From UBA5399 sp964464145 (lineage in GTDB: Bacteria > Bacillota > Clostridia > Christensenellales > Christensenellaceae): DNA of 64,000 nt. Positions 33,094 to 41,716 of the stretch are shown piece by piece. Within the stretch, counting starts at the first letter, position 1, and every line of letters starts with the position of its first letter. Position numbers and translations under genes: made by a program. The stretch spans positions 38,636 to 102,635 of the forward strand of contig CAYXFB010000002.1 of NCBI GenBank assembly GCA_964464145.1, written 5' to 3'. Below the pieces are notes generated by a model. It had not been told where the DNA came from. It saw only the letters and a program-made list of their open reading frames with translations, and made no database searches.

Positions 33094-35418
33094 ATGAATG
33101 AAAATAGCGGAAGAGCGGTCGGCCGCAGTCTGCCGCGTGTGGACGCGCTTGAAAAGGTGAACGGGCAGGCGCGTTTCACAGACGATATGCTGGACCGGCC
33201 CGCGCTCATAGCGCGTGTTCTGCATAGCACGATCGCAAATGGAAGGGTGGTTCGCGTAAACACGGAACGTGCGCTCGCCCAAGAGGGGGTGGAGTCGGTA
33301 TTCACCTGTTTTGACGTGCCGGAGACCCGTTTTCCTACCGCCGGCCACCCCTGGTCTACGGACGTTGGGCATCAGGACGTGGCGGACAGAAAGCTGCTGG
33401 ATGAGCGCGTTCGTTTTTACGGCGACGATATTGCCGTAGTTGTGGCGCGAGACGAAATATCGGCGGCGCGCGCGCTCAAGCTCATAGCAGTTGAATACGA
33501 GGAATACGAGCCGCTTTTGACCGTGGAGTCGGCAATGGCACAGGCCGCAAGGCCGCTGCACGAGGATTATCCGGACAATATTCTAAAATCCACCAGCTAC
33601 GAGCTGGGCGATTTTGCCGCGGCTACGGCCGAGGAGGGGCTGCTCTTATTCGAGGGTGATTTTTCCCTGCCCATGGTGCAGCATTGCCACATAGAAAACC
33701 CCATAGCGTACGCGTATATGGAGCGCGGGCGTGTCGTGGTGGTTTCCTCTACGCAGATCCCGCATATCGTGCGGCGCGTTGTGGGTCAGGCGCTCGATCT
33801 GCCCTGGGGCAAGGTGCGCGTTATAAAACCCTTCATTGGCGGCGGCTTCGGCAATAAGCAGGAGGTACTGTACGAGCCGCTTGCCGCCTGGCTTTCCACC
33901 AAGCTGGGCGGGCGCTGCGTGAAGATAGACACACCGCGTGAGGAAACATTCGTGAACACGCGCGTACGCCATCCCATGCAGTTCAACATAAAAACATGGC
34001 TGCGCCCGGACGGACGCTTCGTAGCGCGGCAGCTCACCGGTTTTTCCAACCAGGGCGCCTACGCCTCGCACGGTCACGGGCTCATAGCCAACGCAAGCAA
34101 CGCTTTTCGCCAACTGTATCAGGACGAAGGCGCAACGAAGAGCACAGTGACCACCGTTTTCACAAACCTGCCCACCGGCGGTGCGATGCGCGGCTATGGC
34201 ATACCGCAAATAATATTCGCGATGGAATCGCATGTGGATGATATTGCGCGCGCGCTAAAGATCGACCCCATAGAGCTGCGCCGCAAAAATATGATGAAGC
34301 AGGGCTTCAAAGACCCCTACACTGGCATAACGTCATACACTAATGGGCTGGAGCAGTGCATAGAGCGCGGCAAGCAATTTGTGGACTGGGACAGCTTCGT
34401 AAAAAAATACGCGAACCAAACGGGCGATGTGCGGCGCGGAATAGGCATGGCGGCCTTTTCCTACAAAACGGGCGTGTACCCCATTTCGCTAGAGACGGCC
34501 TCCTGCCGCATGGTGCTCAATCAGGACGGCAGCTTGCAGCTTGTCATGGGAGCTACGGAGATAGGCCAGGGCGCGGATACGGTGTTTTGCCAGATGGCGG
34601 CGGACAGTGTGGGCATAGCCTTCGAGGACGTGCACATAATTTCCACGCAGGATACGGATACCGCCCCCTACGATCCGGGCGCGTACGCCTCCCGCCAGAC
34701 CTATGTTTCGGGCATGGCCGTGAAAAAAACCGGCGGCATACTAAAGGAAAAAATACTCGCATACGCCGAATATATGACAGATCGCCCAGCGGTTGATCTT
34801 GACCTGATCTGCGGAAATATTGTGCATAAAGCAAGCGGCGAGCAGCTAATGCCTCTTGCGGAGCTGGCCACCGAAGCCTTCTACAGCCTGGAAAACTCCG
34901 TTCATCTAACGGCGGAGGCAACCAGCCAGTGCAAGGACAATACCTTCTCTATGGGCGTGTGCTTCGCCGAGGTGGAGGTGGATATACCGCTGCTCAAGAT
35001 AGATGTGAAGCGCATAATAAACGTTCATGATTGCGGTATGCTCATAAATCCCAAGCTGGCCGAAATGCAGGTGCACGGCGGCATGAGCATGGGTCTTGGC
35101 TACGGGCTTTCAGAGCAGATGCTGTTCGACGAGAAAACGGGTAAACCGCTCAACGCGAATCTGCTTGACTACAAGCTTATGACCACGCTGGACACGCCCG
35201 ATCTTACGGCGGATTTTGTGGAGCTACAAGACCCCACCGGCCCCTTCGGCAACAAGGCACTGGGCGAGCCGCCCGCGCTGCCCCCCGCACCTGCGATAAG
35301 AAACGCGGTGCTCTTTGCCACGGGCGTGGCTATAGACCGGCTTCCCATGACGCCGCAGGTGCTGCTGGAGGCCTTTTGCGAGTCTGGCTTGATCGAAGGG
35401 GGTGCGCTCAATGTTTGA
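33094..35418 (+). CDS. xdhA: Xanthine dehydrogenase-type molybdenum-binding subunit
   Basis: A 774-residue catalytic subunit. The ATG at 33094 is used; the GTG at 33082 lies within the GGAGG ribosome site. The N-terminal domain starts GRSLPRVDALEKVNGQARFTDDM. Cofactor-binding parts are IGGGFGNKQE, GGAMRGYGIPQ, MGATEIGQGADTV and, near the C-terminus, GNKALGEPPALPPAPAI, whose Glu is the expected catalytic base. Together with the FAD and iron-sulfur subunits it forms a three-subunit hydroxylase acting on purines or other N-heterocycles. The substrate cannot be fixed by sequence reading. Confidence 0.9.
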   Translation: MNENSGRAVGRSLPRVDALEKVNGQARFTDDMLDRPALIARVLHSTIANGRVVRVNTERALAQEGVESVFTCFDVPETRFPTAGHPWSTDVGHQDVADRKLLDERVRFYGDDIAVVVARDEISAARALKLIAVEYEEYEPLLTVESAMAQAARPLHEDYPDNILKSTSYELGDFAAATAEEGLLLFEGDFSLPMVQHCHIENPIAYAYMERGRVVVVSSTQIPHIVRRVVGQALDLPWGKVRVIKPFIGGGFGNKQEVLYEPLAAWLSTKLGGRCVKIDTPREETFVNTRVRHPMQFNIKTWLRPDGRFVARQLTGFSNQGAYASHGHGLIANASNAFRQLYQDEGATKSTVTTVFTNLPTGGAMRGYGIPQIIFAMESHVDDIARALKIDPIELRRKNMMKQGFKDPYTGITSYTNGLEQCIERGKQFVDWDSFVKKYANQTGDVRRGIGMAAFSYKTGVYPISLETASCRMVLNQDGSLQLVMGATEIGQGADTVFCQMAADSVGIAFEDVHIISTQDTDTAPYDPGAYASRQTYVSGMAVKKTGGILKEKILAYAEYMTDRPAVDLDLICGNIVHKASGEQLMPLAELATEAFYSLENSVHLTAEATSQCKDNTFSMGVCFAEVEVDIPLLKIDVKRIINVHDCGMLINPKLAEMQVHGGMSMGLGYGLSEQMLFDEKTGKPLNANLLDYKLMTTLDTPDLTADFVELQDPTGPFGNKALGEPPALPPAPAIRNAVLFATGVAIDRLPMTPQVLLEAFCESGLIEGGALNV

Positions 35419-36286
35419 TTTTTCTAAATTGTACGAAGCCGGAACCGTTCGGGAGGCGCTGGAGCTAAAGGCCACCCATCCGCAGGCGCTATATTTGGCG
35501 GGCGGCAGCGATATACTCATAAAGCTGCGCGACGGCAAGCTGCCCGGCGCAGAGCTAATAAGCATTTTCAAGCTGAACGAGCTGCGCGGCGTTTGCATGG
35601 ATACAGATGGCACTATAATAATAAAGCCGCTCACCTGTTTTTCGCATGTGGCGGCCAATGAGATCGTGCAAAAATACATACCCGTGCTGGGTGAGGCCGT
35701 GGACACAATCGGCGGGCCGCAGATACGCAACATGGGCACCATAGGCGGCAATATCTGCAACGGCGTTACCAGTGCGGACAGCGCCTCCACACTCTTTGCG
35801 CTGGACGCCGTGCTGGAGATAAGCTCCGCTGTCGGCACAAGAGAGCTACCCATCGCGGAGTTTTACACCGGGCCGGGCAGTGTGGATCTTTGCGGCGGTC
35901 TGCTTACCGCCATAAAGATACCGCGCCCGTCCTACGATGGATATAGCGGCGCTTATATAAAGTACGCCATGCGCAACGCTATGGACATCGCCACGCTGGG
36001 CTGCTCGGTGAACGTGAAACTATCGGCGGATAAGACCATCGTGGAAGATGCGCGCATCGCCTATGGCGTGGCCGCTCCCACGCCCCTGCGTTGCCCCAAA
36101 GCGGAGGCGGCCGTTCGCGGTGCCAGAGCTTCGCAGGCAGCCGAAATATTTTCCAAGACCGCCGTGACCGAAATAACGCCGCGCAGCTCCTGGCGCGCTT
36201 CCAAGGAGCTGCGTATGCAGATAGCCGGGGAAATAGCGAAGCGGGCGTTTGCGGAGGCGGTAGTGCGCGCGGGAGGTGATATATAA
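35411..36286 (+). CDS. xdhB: Xanthine dehydrogenase-type FAD-binding subunit
   Basis: A 291-residue flavoprotein subunit. ATG at 35411 overlaps the xdhA stop by eight bases. FAD-binding motifs are YLAGGSDILIKLRDGK at residues 30-45 and GGPQIRNMGTIGGNICNG near 105-125, followed by the C-terminal CO-dehydrogenase-flavoprotein domain. It passes electrons from the iron-sulfur subunit to NAD or another acceptor. Confidence 0.92.
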   Translation: MFDFSKLYEAGTVREALELKATHPQALYLAGGSDILIKLRDGKLPGAELISIFKLNELRGVCMDTDGTIIIKPLTCFSHVAANEIVQKYIPVLGEAVDTIGGPQIRNMGTIGGNICNGVTSADSASTLFALDAVLEISSAVGTRELPIAEFYTGPGSVDLCGGLLTAIKIPRPSYDGYSGAYIKYAMRNAMDIATLGCSVNVKLSADKTIVEDARIAYGVAAPTPLRCPKAEAAVRGARASQAAEIFSKTAVTEITPRSSWRASKELRMQIAGEIAKRAFAEAVVRAGGDI

Positions 36287-36756
36287 TGGAAAAGATACTC
36301 GTAAAATGCAACATAAACGGCCGGGATGTGGAAAATTACGTTGATCTCCGCGCCTCACTCACGGATATGCTGCGCGGAGACTATTCTCTCACAAGCGTAA
36401 AAAAGGGCTGTGAGGTGGGCGAATGCGGTGCATGCACGGTGATTGTGGACGATGAAACGGTGAATTCCTGCATATACCTTGCCGTATGGGCGGAGGGCAA
36501 AAGCATACGCACGCTGGAATCCCTGCAAAAGGCGGAGGGCGGCATAACAAAGCTGCAGCAGGCCTTCATAGACGAGGGCGCGGTGCAATGCGGCTTTTGT
36601 ACGCCCGGCTTCATAATGTCCGCCACGGCAATCTTGGAGAGCGGAAAGAGCTGCACGCGCGGCGAGATCCGCCGCCTGCTTTCCGGCAATCTATGCCGCT
36701 GTACCGGCTATGAAAACATTGTTACGGCAGTGGAAAAAGCGCTTGCCCAAAAATAG
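36286..36756 (+). CDS. xdhC: Xanthine dehydrogenase-type [2Fe-2S] subunit
   Basis: A 156-residue protein with two [2Fe-2S] domains: plant-ferredoxin type (CEVGECGACTVIVDD with a later single Cys) and the helical type (QCGFCTPGFIMSA, GNLCRCTGYENIV). Its start overlaps the xdhB stop (TAATG). It connects the molybdenum centre to FAD. Length and motifs are complete. Confidence 0.93.
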   Translation: MEKILVKCNINGRDVENYVDLRASLTDMLRGDYSLTSVKKGCEVGECGACTVIVDDETVNSCIYLAVWAEGKSIRTLESLQKAEGGITKLQQAFIDEGAVQCGFCTPGFIMSATAILESGKSCTRGEIRRLLSGNLCRCTGYENIVTAVEKALAQK

Positions 36757-36965
36757 CTTTGCACAGAAAAGTTCTATACGCTAACATACTGCGCCACCTC
36801 AGCGAAACAATGTTTTGCCACGGTGGTGCAGCTTATTTTCCGCCCTTCGCCACACTTTTTTCAAAATGCATAACGAGCAAACATGACCGAATCTATCAAA
36901 ATATTTGAAAATAGTCTGCAAAAATATAATTCATAGTAAAAAAACGACTTGTTTCGTTTATAATG

Positions 36966-36994
36966 TTGACTTTACATCGGATTGGCACTACAAT
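36966..36994 (+). promoter_or_regulatory. Plus-strand promoter in front of the hairpin-rich block
   Basis: TTGACT (36966-36971), a 17-base spacer and TACAAT (36989-36994), with no plus-strand gene for 460 bases. Confidence 0.6.
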
Positions 36995-37024
36995 ATAAGC
37001 AGCAGGGGTAGGCCCCCTCAAAAA

Positions 37025-37123
37025 AACAAAATATAACGCGGCAGGCCGAAAGTGCACCACCACCTTCGGCCCTGCTGGAAGGTGCTTGTCCACCTCATAG
37101 CAACCCCGCTTGGGGTACCCCGC
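37025..37123 (-). ncRNA. Candidate structured small RNA (strand uncertain)
   Basis: Read on the minus strand from the promoter at 37130-37158, the roughly 100-base block folds into several hairpins: GGGG/CCCC near 37104-37115, GGTG/CACC at 37081-37094, and a long one joining 37041-37050 with 37065-37075 (GCAGGCCGAA with TTCGG-c-CCTGC). It ends in a T-rich stretch (plus-strand A-run near 37019-37028). I could not match it to 6S, SRP, tmRNA or a known riboswitch. Confidence 0.4.
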
Positions 37124-37129
37124 CTTTTC

Positions 37130-37158
37130 ATTATACACGTGCACCGCCCCAAGCACAA
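37130..37158 (-). promoter_or_regulatory. Minus-strand promoter of the candidate small RNA
   Basis: TTGTGC (37153-37158), a 17-base spacer and a perfect TATAAT (37130-37135), read on the minus strand. Confidence 0.6.
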
Positions 37159-37460
37159 GAGCAGCGACAGCATGCTATTTTAGCATTGTATTGAAGTTTC
37201 ATCGTGGAAGTTTTGGCAATAGAGGGTTTGTTAACGTATCATATTACGCATGAGGTCCGGCGACTTTATGCGTTTATTTGTATAACGGGGGCATTCTCTT
37301 GCTTATTCTTTTAGAAAAAATGGCGGCTTGTGCGATTGACGCTGCCGCTGTTTTTAGTTATCATAGAATCTGAAACTTTTGGGGTATATCACGCGGCAGA
37401 CTTTCCGTTACTGCGAATGCTTGCGGCGTTATAAAAAAATCATATTTTTTGGAGGGTATT

Positions 37461-38309
37461 ATGCCACTTGTAAACACAAAAGAGATGTTTGAAAAGGCGG
37501 ATCGGGAGGGCTACGCAATAGGCCATCTCAACACTCTCACTATGGACATGCTGCGAGGAGCGGTTGACGCGGCCGAAGAGAGCAACACTCCGGTGATACT
37601 CGCTTACGCGGAGGTTTTCGAAAGCCTCATAAGCGTGGAGGATTTCGCGGCAATCGCAAAGCATATGGCGCAAAGATGTTCCGTTCCCATTGCGGTTCAC
37701 CTTGATCACGGAAGCAATTTTGACGTGGTGGTTCGCGCGATTCGCGCGGGTTATTCCTCCGTAATGATAGACGCTTCCAACCGCCCGCTGGATGAGAACA
37801 TAGCGATCACCAAAAGAGTGACGGATATGTGCAGACCCATCGGCGTATCTGTTGAGGCGGAGCTTGGCCACGTTGGCGGCCTGGAGGGCGTATATGAAGA
37901 GGGCGGCGACGATTATGACGAGGTGCAGTATACGCGCGTTGATGAAGCGGAGCGCTTCGTTCGCGAGACGGGCATAGATTCGCTGGCAGTTGCTATAGGC
38001 ACGGTGCACGGTGTTTACAAATCCGAACCCAAACTCAATTTCGAACGCTTGGCGGAACTGAAGGCGGCGCTTAAAATGCCGCTTGTTATGCACGGCGGTT
38101 CGGGCATAAGCGATGCCGATCTGAAAAAATGCGTGGCGGGTGGAATAACCAAGGTGAACATATTCACTGAAGTGACACTGGATGTGATGGATCAATTCAT
38201 GAGCGACGGGAACAAGAGCCTGCTTGAGAGATGCGGAGATATGGCTATCCGCGCAAAGCAGTCTTACATCAAAAAGCTGGATGTGTTGGGCAGCTTGGGC
38301 AAGGCCTAA
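37461..38309 (+). CDS. Class II fructose-bisphosphate (ketose-bisphosphate) aldolase
   Basis: A 282-residue zinc aldolase of the FbaA/GatY/KbaY family. The ATG at 37461 is used (GGAGGG at 37451-37456). Zinc and substrate motifs are VHLDHGSNFD (catalytic Asp and zinc His), VEAELGHVGGLEG, AIGTVHGVYKSEPKL and MHGGSGISD. It cleaves a ketose 1,6-bisphosphate to dihydroxyacetone phosphate and an aldehyde. A glycolytic role is likely because the gene stands alone, but tagatose-bisphosphate specificity is possible. Confidence 0.9.
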   Translation: MPLVNTKEMFEKADREGYAIGHLNTLTMDMLRGAVDAAEESNTPVILAYAEVFESLISVEDFAAIAKHMAQRCSVPIAVHLDHGSNFDVVVRAIRAGYSSVMIDASNRPLDENIAITKRVTDMCRPIGVSVEAELGHVGGLEGVYEEGGDDYDEVQYTRVDEAERFVRETGIDSLAVAIGTVHGVYKSEPKLNFERLAELKAALKMPLVMHGGSGISDADLKKCVAGGITKVNIFTEVTLDVMDQFMSDGNKSLLERCGDMAIRAKQSYIKKLDVLGSLGKA

Positions 38310-38350
38310 TAAAAATTCGAAGGACTGACAGGCCGTTTTCTACGGCCTAC

Positions 38351-38378
38351 GGGAGCGGCGCTGTCCGCTCCCTTTTTT
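38351..38378 (+). terminator. Terminator after the aldolase
   Basis: GGGAGCGG (38351-38358) pairs with CCGCTCCC (38365-38372), then T6. Confidence 0.92.
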
Positions 38379-38540
38379 GTTTGCACATATTCTTACGAAT
38401 ATTGATAAGAATTATTAACAATTCTTACAGTTTCAAAAATTGCTTGGCAGTTTTGCGCGTGGCGTTTATCATATAAAGTGTGCCTGCTCTCTTTGTGAGC
38501 GCAGCTAAAACATAGGAATGGATACTGTGCTCAATATTTT

Positions 38541-39269
38541 ATGGACATAGAAAAACGCAAGGCAATAACAAAAAAAGAACTGATAAGAGAACTACTGGCC
38601 GTGGTGCTGGGAGTGGCAATCTTTCTTGTCTTTATGAACATATATTACCACGCGCAGCCGGAAGCGGCGCGCATAGCGGCCGAAATGACCCGGAAAAACG
38701 GAGACCTGTATTTTTATTCAAACAGTAAGAAGGGCGTGATAATATATAGCGGTGCCAAGGTGGAGGAAGAATCTTACGCGCCGCTGGCCAAGGCGTTGCA
38801 CGATAGGGGCTACAACGTCGCCATACCCCGCATGCTTTTCAAGTTTGCCATATTTTCAGGCGCGCGGGCAAATGAAGTCATTGCCGCCAACCCCCAAATA
38901 GAGGAATGGACGATTGTCGGCCACTCTCTGGGAGGCACCGCCGCCAGCGTATACCTATATTTTCAACGGCCGCCCAAGGTAGATGGGCTGGTTTTTCTGG
39001 GTGCCTACCCATACAAGGATATATCCGCACTGGATATTTCTTGCCTGAGCATATACGGCGAATATGACGGAGTTATGAGCCGGGACGACCCCTTCATTCC
39101 CTCCGCATACTACCCCAAAGACACCGTTTTTGAAACAATAAAGGGCGGTAACCACGTCTTTTTTGGAGACTACGGGCGTGCGCCCGACAACACCGCGCCC
39201 GGCATATCCATGAGCGAGCAGGTGGAGATCACCGCTCAGCTTATAGACAAAGCTATGGGCGGTACGTGA
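38541..39269 (+). CDS. Membrane-anchored alpha/beta hydrolase
   Basis: A 242-residue protein with one N-terminal membrane segment (LLAVVLGVAIFLVFMNIYY) and an outside alpha/beta-hydrolase domain. The nucleophile elbow is GHSLGGTAAS (Ser near 123). A later acidic residue in YGEYDGVM and the histidine in GGNHVFFGDYG complete a triad. It fits the small dienelactone-hydrolase-like 'alpha/beta hydrolase 5' group; the substrate is unknown. No clear ribosome site precedes the ATG, so expression may be weak. Confidence 0.75.
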   Translation: MDIEKRKAITKKELIRELLAVVLGVAIFLVFMNIYYHAQPEAARIAAEMTRKNGDLYFYSNSKKGVIIYSGAKVEEESYAPLAKALHDRGYNVAIPRMLFKFAIFSGARANEVIAANPQIEEWTIVGHSLGGTAASVYLYFQRPPKVDGLVFLGAYPYKDISALDISCLSIYGEYDGVMSRDDPFIPSAYYPKDTVFETIKGGNHVFFGDYGRAPDNTAPGISMSEQVEITAQLIDKAMGGT

Positions 39270-39286
39270 AAAATACGCCAAAACGC

Positions 39287-39316
39287 TTGACATAAACCGC
39301 GCGTAAAGCTTATACT
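39287..39316 (+). promoter_or_regulatory. Promoter of the MarR-type gene
   Basis: TTGACA (39287-39292), an 18-base spacer and TATACT (39311-39316). The palindrome TGTATATACA (39323-39332) sits at the predicted start site and may be the operator. Confidence 0.75.
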
Positions 39317-39359
39317 TCCAGATGTATATACACCAATATTCTATTATGGGGATGGAAAT

Positions 39360-39785
39360 ATGGCTGCAATCGCCTTTAAAACTGACTGTTATTGCATCAA
39401 GCTGCGCCGTGCCGTAGGCAATATAACAGAATATTATGACCGTATGCTAAAGCCCTCCGGGCTGACGCTAAACCAGTTTTCACTGCTGGGGAGCATAAAC
39501 AAGCTGGGCGTATGCAGCATAGTTGAGCTTTCAAAAAACGTGGGGCTGGAAAAAAGCACTCTCGTTCGTACGCTCAAGCCGCTGCTGGCCGCGGGTTATA
39601 TAGAAGACACATCCATAAAGGGCAGCCGTAACCGCCAGCTCAAGCTCACAAAACAGGGGCTTTTGGCGCTTTATCGCGGGAACATACATTGGCAGGACGC
39701 TCAGACGCATATAAAAGAAAACCTTGGCGCAGAAAACATGGAGCTTTTAAGCAATATGCTGGAAGCACTCTTCGCCATAGAATAG
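39360..39785 (+). CDS. MarR-family transcriptional regulator
   Basis: A 141-residue winged-helix protein. The recognition part is LNQFSLLGSINKLGVCSIVELSKNVGLEKSTLVRTLKPLLAAGYIE, with the wing SIKGSRNRQLKLTKQG. MarR proteins normally repress their own operon and release DNA on binding small aromatic or fatty compounds. The thioesterase gene follows after 14 bases and is probably co-regulated. A palindrome at the promoter fits autorepression. Confidence 0.85.
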   Translation: MAAIAFKTDCYCIKLRRAVGNITEYYDRMLKPSGLTLNQFSLLGSINKLGVCSIVELSKNVGLEKSTLVRTLKPLLAAGYIEDTSIKGSRNRQLKLTKQGLLALYRGNIHWQDAQTHIKENLGAENMELLSNMLEALFAIE

Positions 39786-39799
39786 GAACGGGGAATATA

Positions 39800-40216
39800 A
39801 TGGAGCTCACACCATATAGGCGCAAGGCGCATTTTTATGAAACGGACGCTATGAGCATAGTGCACCACTCCAACTACATAAGGTGGTTTGAGGAAGCGCG
39901 CGTTCATTTTATGGATCAAATAGGCTACAGCTATCACCGCACCATGGAAATGGGCGTGGACATAGCCGTGCTGGAGGTTTGCTGCCAATATAAGGCCATG
40001 GTATACTATGACGACACTGTGGATGTGCACGTTTTCTTGAAACAGCTTTCGCCCGTGAAAATGACCGTGGGCTACGAAATAAAAAGCGCGGCCGACTGTT
40101 CTCTCAAAACAACGGGAGAGAGCACACATTGCTTTTTGGATCGATCGACGCACGGCATCGTTCGCCTAAACAAGACCGTTCCGGAGCTTTATGAGGCGCT
40201 GGGCGCACATCTGTGA
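39800..40216 (+). CDS. Hotdog-fold acyl-CoA thioesterase (YbgC/FadM type)
   Basis: A 138-residue protein with the 4-hydroxybenzoyl-CoA thioesterase signature YETDAMSIVHHSNYIRWFEEAR, in which Asp is the catalytic residue. The central helix and antiparallel sheet are complete, ending in a short amphipathic tail. It hydrolyses short or aromatic acyl-CoA. The start at 39800 follows GGGGAATATA. Operon with the MarR-type gene. Confidence 0.87.
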   Translation: MELTPYRRKAHFYETDAMSIVHHSNYIRWFEEARVHFMDQIGYSYHRTMEMGVDIAVLEVCCQYKAMVYYDDTVDVHVFLKQLSPVKMTVGYEIKSAADCSLKTTGESTHCFLDRSTHGIVRLNKTVPELYEALGAHL

Positions 40217-40387
40217 GAAGTGATAAAACTGTTATTTCCACTGTCAGCTTTTGCGCGTATACCAATATTTTTAAATACACCGCGCACTGTTGATTGATTT
40301 TTGTTTAAACCGTACACATACTGCCGATAATAGTGTATAAACCACGATAGGTTGGTAAAATTCAATTTAATGGAGGGTATATTTATT

Positions 40388-40642
40388 ATGAGTTGCTATT
40401 ATATCATTGGAATGAGGCTGGAAAGCCGCCGCCACAACGCGGAGCTGCTGCAAAAAACGCTTACCGAGAATGGCTGCAACATACGAGTTCGTTTGGGGCT
40501 GCACGATACCAGCCCGGAGTATTGCGCGGAGGACGGGCTCATAATACTTCAGCCCTGTGGTGAAAAGGAGACGCTTGAGCGCCTCGTGGATTCACTCAAC
40601 GCTCTCGAGGGCGTTACCGCCAAGCTCATGGATCTGAATTGA
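40388..40642 (+). CDS. Small ACT-like protein, TM1266 (iron-only hydrogenase regulator) type
   Basis: An 84-residue soluble protein preceded by GGAGGG. The pattern (YYIIGMRLESR, helix, CNIRVRLGLHD, GLIILQPCGEK, helix, LEGVTAKLMDL) follows the beta-alpha-beta ACT-like fold of the TM1266 family, which accompanies [FeFe]-hydrogenase systems. Here it stands alone 11 kb from the hydrogenase operon. The family match is by eye and moderate. Confidence 0.5.
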   Translation: MSCYYIIGMRLESRRHNAELLQKTLTENGCNIRVRLGLHDTSPEYCAEDGLIILQPCGEKETLERLVDSLNALEGVTAKLMDLN

Positions 40643-40695
40643 CCGGAGGTATTCTTCTACTTCGGTAAAAGGAAACCGGCCAGACCCGGGCGATA

Positions 40696-41349
40696 TTACG
40701 GTTTGCAGACCTTGCATGCCACATAACCGGCACTCTGCGCCGCCTCGCGCGAGGCGAACCACACCTCATTCGAGGGCTTTATCTTTTTGGCCCACTGGCA
40801 GCTTGGATCATGGAATTTGTCCGAATTTTTGCTGCCGACGTACGTACCGCTTCCACCGCCCCCTTCGGCTTCTTCCGCCGGGGGCGTTTTTGTGTATTCG
40901 GGCGTGGCGGACGGAGCCGCCGTTTCCGTCTGCTCTGCCGCTTCCGCATTTTCACTCTTCACATTGCCGCTTTGCGCGGTGTAAGCCTCCACCTCGTCCG
41001 CCGGTATAAATTTGTTCGTCATATTTTTGCGCACGTAATTTTCTATTTCGTCTGTGCGAATATACCTGCCCGTATCGCCTATATACCGGTCTATTTCGTC
41101 CGCCGGTATAAATTCCGCTCCCATATTTTGCCGCACATAGTCAGCGATATCGTCAATATGCACATAGTCCGCAGTATCGCCATTGACGTATTCGTCCAGT
41201 TCGTCCGTCGGTATAAATTCTTCACTCAGATTTTGCCGCACGTAATCTGATATCTCCGCCTCCGCTATTGTGCCCGGTGCGGCCGCACAGCCCGTAAAAA
41301 AAACGATCGTTAATAATAGAATAAGCGACAGTATACAAACTTTTTTCAT
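40696..41349 (-). CDS. Repeat-containing lipoprotein with C-terminal Ada-like cysteine domain
   Basis: A 217-residue protein beginning at the ATG ending 41349. The signal peptide ends in a lipobox (LLLTIVFFTGCAAAP). Residues about 30-125 hold three copies of a roughly 33-residue unit whose core is YVRxNMxxEFIPADEIdxY. A Thr/Pro/Glu-rich spacer follows, then a 50-residue C-terminal domain (YVGSKNSDKFHDPSCQWAKK, then EAAQSAGYVACKVCKP) like the zinc-binding domain of Ada and of some DNA-entry nucleases. His and three Cys could bind a metal. The role is unknown; a cell-surface metal or nucleic-acid contact is possible. Confidence 0.7.
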   Translation of the reverse strand: MKKVCILSLILLLTIVFFTGCAAAPGTIAEAEISDYVRQNLSEEFIPTDELDEYVNGDTADYVHIDDIADYVRQNMGAEFIPADEIDRYIGDTGRYIRTDEIENYVRKNMTNKFIPADEVEAYTAQSGNVKSENAEAAEQTETAAPSATPEYTKTPPAEEAEGGGGSGTYVGSKNSDKFHDPSCQWAKKIKPSNEVWFASREAAQSAGYVACKVCKP

Positions 41350-41603
41350 GTGAATACCTCCGGTTGCCAAACTTTTGTCTATACTCGGAATATATCTTAA
41401 AGCTGCGGCCATACAAAAATATAGCCGCGTTGTATTTTTTTGAGCTATTTTATTATTCAACACTATACGCCTAAGCTAACCTTTTTATTATACAAAATGT
41501 TCCATTTGGAGGAAAGTTTTGTAATTCCCAGTTGTGAGCTAGGAATTAATATTTTGTTTACCCTTGGTTCACACTCCATTAACAACAAACTTTACCCACG
41601 GAG

Positions 41604-41609
41604 TATAAT
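41604..41609 (+). promoter_or_regulatory. Probable -10 element of the second surface-protein gene
   Basis: A consensus TATAAT lies 18 bases before the short leader frame. The best -35 (TTAACA, 41579-41584) is 19 bases away. Confidence 0.45.
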
Positions 41610-41626
41610 ATATATATGAGGTGAAT

Positions 41627-41671
41627 ATGAAATGCCTCATGGTGCTAAAAGGCGCTGCGGACAGTGTCTGA
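41627..41671 (+). CDS. Possible 14-codon leader peptide with sequestered ribosome site
   Basis: The frame MKCLMVLKGAADSV follows GAGGTG. ATGAGG (41616-41621, containing that site) can pair with CCTCAT (41635-41640) inside the frame. It is located between the promoter and the surface-protein gene. Low confidence. Confidence 0.3.
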   Translation: MKCLMVLKGAADSV

Positions 41672-41716
41672 CAGGCTTTTATACAATATGTGATATTTAC
41701 GAAAGGAGAGAGGCTT

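Larger units (their letters stand above)
36757..37460. other. Long intergenic region between xdhC and the aldolase
   Basis: This 704-base non-coding stretch contains a short palindrome (36802-36818) of a family seen elsewhere in the window, two facing promoters (36966-36994 plus, 37130-37158 minus) around a hairpin-rich block, and the unremarkable leader of the aldolase gene. No convincing protein gene is seen. Confidence 0.6.

Noticed and set aside
36896..37156. 86-codon minus-strand frame in the xdhC-aldolase gap
   Set aside because: No ribosome site, and it runs straight through the hairpin-rich block; composition does not look like protein.
38518..38550. Ten-codon upstream frame overlapping the hydrolase start
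   Set aside because: The only purine-rich stretch touches the ATG with no spacing, so translation is unlikely.
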